A DNA stretch of 34,005 nucleotides from Candidatus Rokuibacteriota bacterium (lineage in GTDB: Bacteria; Methylomirabilota; Methylomirabilia; Rokubacteriales; CSP1-6): positions 1-34,005 of the forward strand of contig QHTD01000189.1 in assembly GCA_003220675.1 (NCBI GenBank), written 5' to 3'. The first letter of the stretch is position 1. Each line of letters begins with the position of its first letter. The notes beneath the pieces were generated by a model that saw nothing but the letters and a program-made list of their open reading frames with translations, was not told where the DNA came from and ran no database searches. Of the stretch, positions 30,049-34,005 are shown piece after piece. Made by a program: the position numbers and the translations under genes.

Positions 30049-30867
30049 ATGAGTCCTCTTGCCCGCATCGCCAGACGGACCCGCGGACAGAGTCACGGCC
30101 CGATCACGCGCCTCATGTCGCCGTCCGACTTCGGCCGTCTTTTGAAACCCTTCGTATTCCTCGACCTCTTCGACACTCAGGCGAAACCGTTCACGGGTCT
30201 CGGGCTCCATCCGCATTCCGGCATCGCAACGCTTACCTATGTTGCGGAGGGCAGCGTCAGGTATGAGGATACGAACGGGGCGACGGGCGTGTTGCCTGCC
30301 GGCGGTCTCGAATGGATGCGGGCCGGCGGCGGCGTCTGGCATGGCGGCGGTGCCGGCTAATCGGGACGGACGCGCGGCTTCCAGCTCTGGATCGCCTTGC
30401 CGCCCGAGCTCGAGGTGGGACCATCGGAGAGCGTCTATCTGGGACCGGAGCGTATTCCCAACGATGGGCCGGCGCGTGTCCTCCTCGGCCGCTACGGAAC
30501 CGCGACAAGTGCGATCCAAGCCCCGTCACCGATGAACTACCTCGCCGTGCGTTTGAAGGCTGGAGAACGCTGGAGCTACCAGCCGCCCACCGGGCACACG
30601 GTGCTCTGGATCGCCGTCGGGATGGGCTCCGTTCTCGTTCCGGACGAGCTGCAGCAGGACGAGCTGGTGGCCTTCCGTCCGTCGAGCGCCGCGATCGAAT
30701 TCGAGGCCCAATTCGAGGCGGAGTTCGTACTAGGCTCGGCTGTCCCGCATGATCGCGACCTGATCTTGGGCTCCCATTCCGTGCATACAAGCACCGAGGC
30801 GCTGCGTGAAGCCGAGGCGAGGATCTCGGCGATTCAGACGCGCCTGATCCAGCAGGGCAGGCTTTGA
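30049..30867 (+). pseudogene. Pirin-family gene interrupted by an in-frame TAA
   Basis: ORF 30049-30360 (pirin N-terminus, LHPHSGIATLTYVAEGSVRYEDTNG...GGGVWHGGGAG*) and same-frame continuation SGRTRGFQLWIALPPELEVGPSESVYL... to 30867. Confidence 0.85.
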
Positions 30868-30885
30868 AAAGGTGAGGTGACGACG

Positions 30886-31227
30886 ATGAACGTAGCGCTG
30901 TGGATCGTTCAGGGGCTGCTCGCGGCCCTCTTGGCGCTGCCGGGCTGGTTCTTGAGGTTCCTCGGCGTGGCCGAGGTGCTCGGGGCGTTCGGCCTGGTCC
31001 TCCCCGGGCTTCTGCGCATCCGCCCGGGCCTGACCCCGCTGGCCGCGGCGGGGCTGGTGATCATCATGATCGGAGCGGTGGTGGTCACGTTGGTGGGAGG
31101 TATGCTCGCGGTGGCGCTGATGGACCTGGTCGTGGCGCTCCTCGCTGCGTTCGTCGCCTACGGCCGCTGGCGGCTGGCGCCGTATCGCGACTCGTCCCGC
31201 TCATCGGCGCTCCGGCCAGCCCGCTGA
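30886..31227 (+). CDS. DoxX-like membrane protein, apparently shortened
   Basis: MNVALWIVQGLLAALLALPGWFLRFLGVAEVLGAFGLVLPGLLRIRPGLTPLAAAGLVIIMIGA. Confidence 0.75.
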   Translation: MNVALWIVQGLLAALLALPGWFLRFLGVAEVLGAFGLVLPGLLRIRPGLTPLAAAGLVIIMIGAVVVTLVGGMLAVALMDLVVALLAAFVAYGRWRLAPYRDSSRSSALRPAR

Positions 31228-31310
31228 GCACGAAGCAGCCTTCTCGGAAGAAACTCGGCGAGTGCTCGCGGATGACACCGCGTCGTTCGACAAGGTTATC
31301 ATTTTCCAGC

Positions 31311-32915
31311 ATGGCAGCGCGCTACGACGTCATCGTCATCGGGGCCGGCATCTCCGGCATGTACCAGCTCCACCGGCTGCGCGGGCTGGCCGTGAGCGTG
31401 CGGGTGTTCGAGGCCGGCGACGGCGTCGGGGGCACCTGGTACTGGAACCGCTACCCCGGGGCCCGGTTCGACTCCGAGTCGTGGACCTACGGCTATTCCT
31501 TTTCGGACGAGATCCTGCGTGACTGGGAATGGAGCGAGCATTTCGCCGCCCAGCCGGAGACGCTACGCTACTGCAACTTCGTCGCCGACAAGTTCGATCT
31601 GCGCCGTGACATCGAGTTCGGCTGCCGCATCAAGGCCGCGGTCTACGACGAGGCCGCCGGCGAGTGGGAGATCGAGAGCGAGGACGGCCGGCGAGCGCGG
31701 GCCCGGTTCCTGATCACCGCCATCGGGCCCCTGTCGGCGCCCACCATGCCCACGATCCCTGGCGTCGAGAGCTTCCGCGGAGAGGCGTACCACACGGGCC
31801 GGTGGCCGCACGAGCCCGTGAGCTTCGTGGGCAAGCGCGTCGCGGTGATCGGCACCGGCGCGACCGCGGTGCAGGCGATCACCGAGATCGCCAAGACGGT
31901 CGGCCACCTCACGGTGTTCCAGCGCACCCCGAACTGGTGCGCGCCGCTTCACAACAGCACGATCGACGCGGCCACCCAGGCCCGCATCAAGGCCACCTAT
32001 CCGGAGATTTTTGCGCGCTGCCGCGAGTCGTTCGGCTGCTTCATTCACGACGCCGACCCGCGCAAGGCCCTCGAGGTGAGCCCCGAGGAGCGCGAGGCCT
32101 TCTTCGCGAAGCTCTATCGCGAGCCCGGCTTTGGCATCTGGATGGGTAACTTCCGCGACGTGCTGATCAACGAGGAGGCCAACGCCACCATCACCGAGTT
32201 CATGCGCCGGAAGATCCGGGAGCGCGTGAAGGATCCGGTCGTCGCGGAGAAGCTGATCCCGACCAATCACGGCTTCGGCACTCGCCGGGTGCCGCTCGAG
32301 AGTGGCTACTACGAGGTCTACAACCAGCCGAACGTGCGCCTCGTCGACCTCCGGGAGACGCCGATCGAGCGCATCACGCCCGCCGGCGTGAAGACCACCG
32401 ATGCGGAGTACGAGGCGGACATGCTCATCTACGCCACCGGCTTCGACGCCATCACCGGGGCGTTCGACCGCATCGACATCCGCGGAGGGGGCGGTCGGCG
32501 GCTGCGCGAAAAATGGGCGGAAGGCCCGCGCACGTACCTGGGCCTCCAGATCGAAGGCTTCCCGAATCTGTTCACGCTCGTCGGGCCGCACAACGCGGCC
32601 ACCTTCTGCAACATCCCGCGCTGCATCGAGCAGAACGTGGACTGGGTGACCGCGCTCATCGCATACATGCGCGACCGGGGTCACACGCGCGTGGAGCCGA
32701 CGCCCGAGGCGGAGCGCGACTGGCTCGAGCACGTGCACGACACCGGCCGACGGATGCTCTTCACCCAGGTCGACTCGTGGATGATGGGCATCAACTCCAA
32801 CGTCGTGGGCAAGGACAAGCGCACGTTCATCGTCTATGCGGGCGGCGCGCCAAAGTACCGCGAGAAGTGTGATGCGGTCGCGGCCGGAGGTTACGTCGGC
32901 TTTACGTTTCGGTAG
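31311..32915 (+). CDS. Class B flavin monooxygenase, Baeyer-Villiger type
   Basis: GAGISGMYQLHRLR Rossmann motif; FRGEAYHTGRWP matches the FxGxxxHxxxW[P/D] BVMO fingerprint; GTGATAVQ second nucleotide-binding motif. Confidence 0.93.
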   Translation: MAARYDVIVIGAGISGMYQLHRLRGLAVSVRVFEAGDGVGGTWYWNRYPGARFDSESWTYGYSFSDEILRDWEWSEHFAAQPETLRYCNFVADKFDLRRDIEFGCRIKAAVYDEAAGEWEIESEDGRRARARFLITAIGPLSAPTMPTIPGVESFRGEAYHTGRWPHEPVSFVGKRVAVIGTGATAVQAITEIAKTVGHLTVFQRTPNWCAPLHNSTIDAATQARIKATYPEIFARCRESFGCFIHDADPRKALEVSPEEREAFFAKLYREPGFGIWMGNFRDVLINEEANATITEFMRRKIRERVKDPVVAEKLIPTNHGFGTRRVPLESGYYEVYNQPNVRLVDLRETPIERITPAGVKTTDAEYEADMLIYATGFDAITGAFDRIDIRGGGGRRLREKWAEGPRTYLGLQIEGFPNLFTLVGPHNAATFCNIPRCIEQNVDWVTALIAYMRDRGHTRVEPTPEAERDWLEHVHDTGRRMLFTQVDSWMMGINSNVVGKDKRTFIVYAGGAPKYREKCDAVAAGGYVGFTFR

Positions 32916-32952
32916 GGGCGGACGCCATCGGGCGTTGTACACTGCCGCCGCC

Positions 32953-34005
32953 ATGACAAACGTCCTCGACGGCATTCGGGTGCTCGACTTCGGACGGTAC
33001 ATCGCCGGCCCCTACTGCGCGGCGCTCCTGGCCGACCTCGGCGCGGACGTGATCCGCATCGAACGAATCGGCGGCGGCGAAGACCGGTGGGTGGCGCCGA
33101 TCAACGATGACGGGATCGGCGCGCTGTACGTGACCATGAACCGCAACAAGCGCGGCATGACGCTCGATCCGTCCTCACCCGACGGACGCGAGATCGTCAA
33201 GAAGCTGGTCGCGACGGCGGACGTGGTCGTCGCGAACCTCCCGCCGGAAGTCTTGCGCTCGCTCTCGCTCGATCTCGAGAGCCTCAGGCGGGTGAAGCCG
33301 GACATCATCCTCACGACCGTGACGGCGTTCGGCGCCGGCGGACCGTGGAGCCACAAGCACGGCTTCGACGGCATCGGCCAGGTCATGAGCGGCGCCGCCT
33401 ACATGACCGGCACTCTCGAGCAACCGTACCGCGCGGCCGTGGCCTGGGTCGACTGCGGGACCGCCTCGCTCGCCGCGTTCGGCACGCTGGCGGCGCTGAT
33501 GGAGCGTGGCAAGAGCGGCCGAGGGCAAAAGGTGGAAGGGGCGCTGCTGCGCACGGCGCTCGCGTTCAACAACGCAGCACTCGTCGAGCAGCAGGCGATC
33601 CAGGTCAATCGCATCCCCACCGAGAACCGCGGGCAGACGTCGGCGCCATCGGATCTGTTTCGCACGAAGGACGGCTGGATCATCGCGTACGCCATCGGGA
33701 ATCCGATGTTCGCGCGCTGGGCGAAGATGATGGGCGAGGACAGCTGGCTCTCGGATCCGCGCTTCAAGGATGACGAGGCGCGCGGCAACCACGCCGAGGA
33801 CATCAGCAAGCGCGTGAGCGAGTGGATGATGCAGCGGACGACCGAGCAGGCGCTGAAAGAGCTGGAGGGCGCGAAGATTCCCGCCGGACCGCTCTACACG
33901 CCACAGCAGGCGCTCGACGACGCGCACATCCGCCAGGCCGGGCTGCTCGCGGACACGGACTACCCGGGCGTCGCGCGTCGCGTACCGCTCGCGCCGACGC
34001 CCGTC
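32953..34005 (+). CDS. CaiB/BaiF family (class III) CoA-transferase, 3' end beyond window
   Basis: MTNVLDGIRVLDFGRYIAGPYCAALLADLGADVIRIERIGGGEDRW...; frame open through 34005 (351 codons, no stop); not in the ORF list because it is unterminated. Confidence 0.93.
   Translation, partial: MTNVLDGIRVLDFGRYIAGPYCAALLADLGADVIRIERIGGGEDRWVAPINDDGIGALYVTMNRNKRGMTLDPSSPDGREIVKKLVATADVVVANLPPEVLRSLSLDLESLRRVKPDIILTTVTAFGAGGPWSHKHGFDGIGQVMSGAAYMTGTLEQPYRAAVAWVDCGTASLAAFGTLAALMERGKSGRGQKVEGALLRTALAFNNAALVEQQAIQVNRIPTENRGQTSAPSDLFRTKDGWIIAYAIGNPMFARWAKMMGEDSWLSDPRFKDDEARGNHAEDISKRVSEWMMQRTTEQALKELEGAKIPAGPLYTPQQALDDAHIRQAGLLADTDYPGVARRVPLAPTPV

Noticed and set aside
31563-33002. 479-aa minus-strand ORF antisense to the monooxygenase
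   Set aside because: Shadow ORF; BVMO motifs on the plus strand are clear.

Overview
High-GC bacterial chromosome window; gene content and style suggest a Rokubacteria/Methylomirabilota-like genome (inference only). Left part (1-9.4 kb, minus strand): a type IV pilus cluster in the order mazG - macro domain - pilB - pilT - pilC - pilS - pilR - two tandem prepilins, with a sigma-54-type promoter ahead of the first pilin. Middle (9.4-20.4 kb): a truncated DUF1844 gene, a heat-shock cluster (hsp20, dnaK, an atypical J-protein, hspR-like MerR regulator, lon), a lytic transglycosylase, a DsrE-like protein, an isochorismatase-family hydrolase, a YifB/ComM ATPase and a LysR regulator. Right part (20.4-31.2 kb): an accessory, visibly decaying zone. 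It holds three dispersed copies of a secreted TPR-repeat gene (one intact, one lacking its N-terminal segment, one with a 161-nt internal deletion), a frameshifted ketopantoate reductase, a pirin with an in-frame stop, a DoxX-like gene with an apparent internal deletion and a junction of MarR and FMN-reductase remnants. The right end (31.3-34 kb) has a Baeyer-Villiger-type monooxygenase and a CaiB/BaiF CoA-transferase that runs off the window. Most interesting items: the J-protein with SPD in place of HPD and only half a zinc finger, the dispersed TPR family with its shared leader, and the HAIR-like element overlapping a near-consensus hsp20 promoter. No CRISPR array, rRNA or tRNA was recognised.
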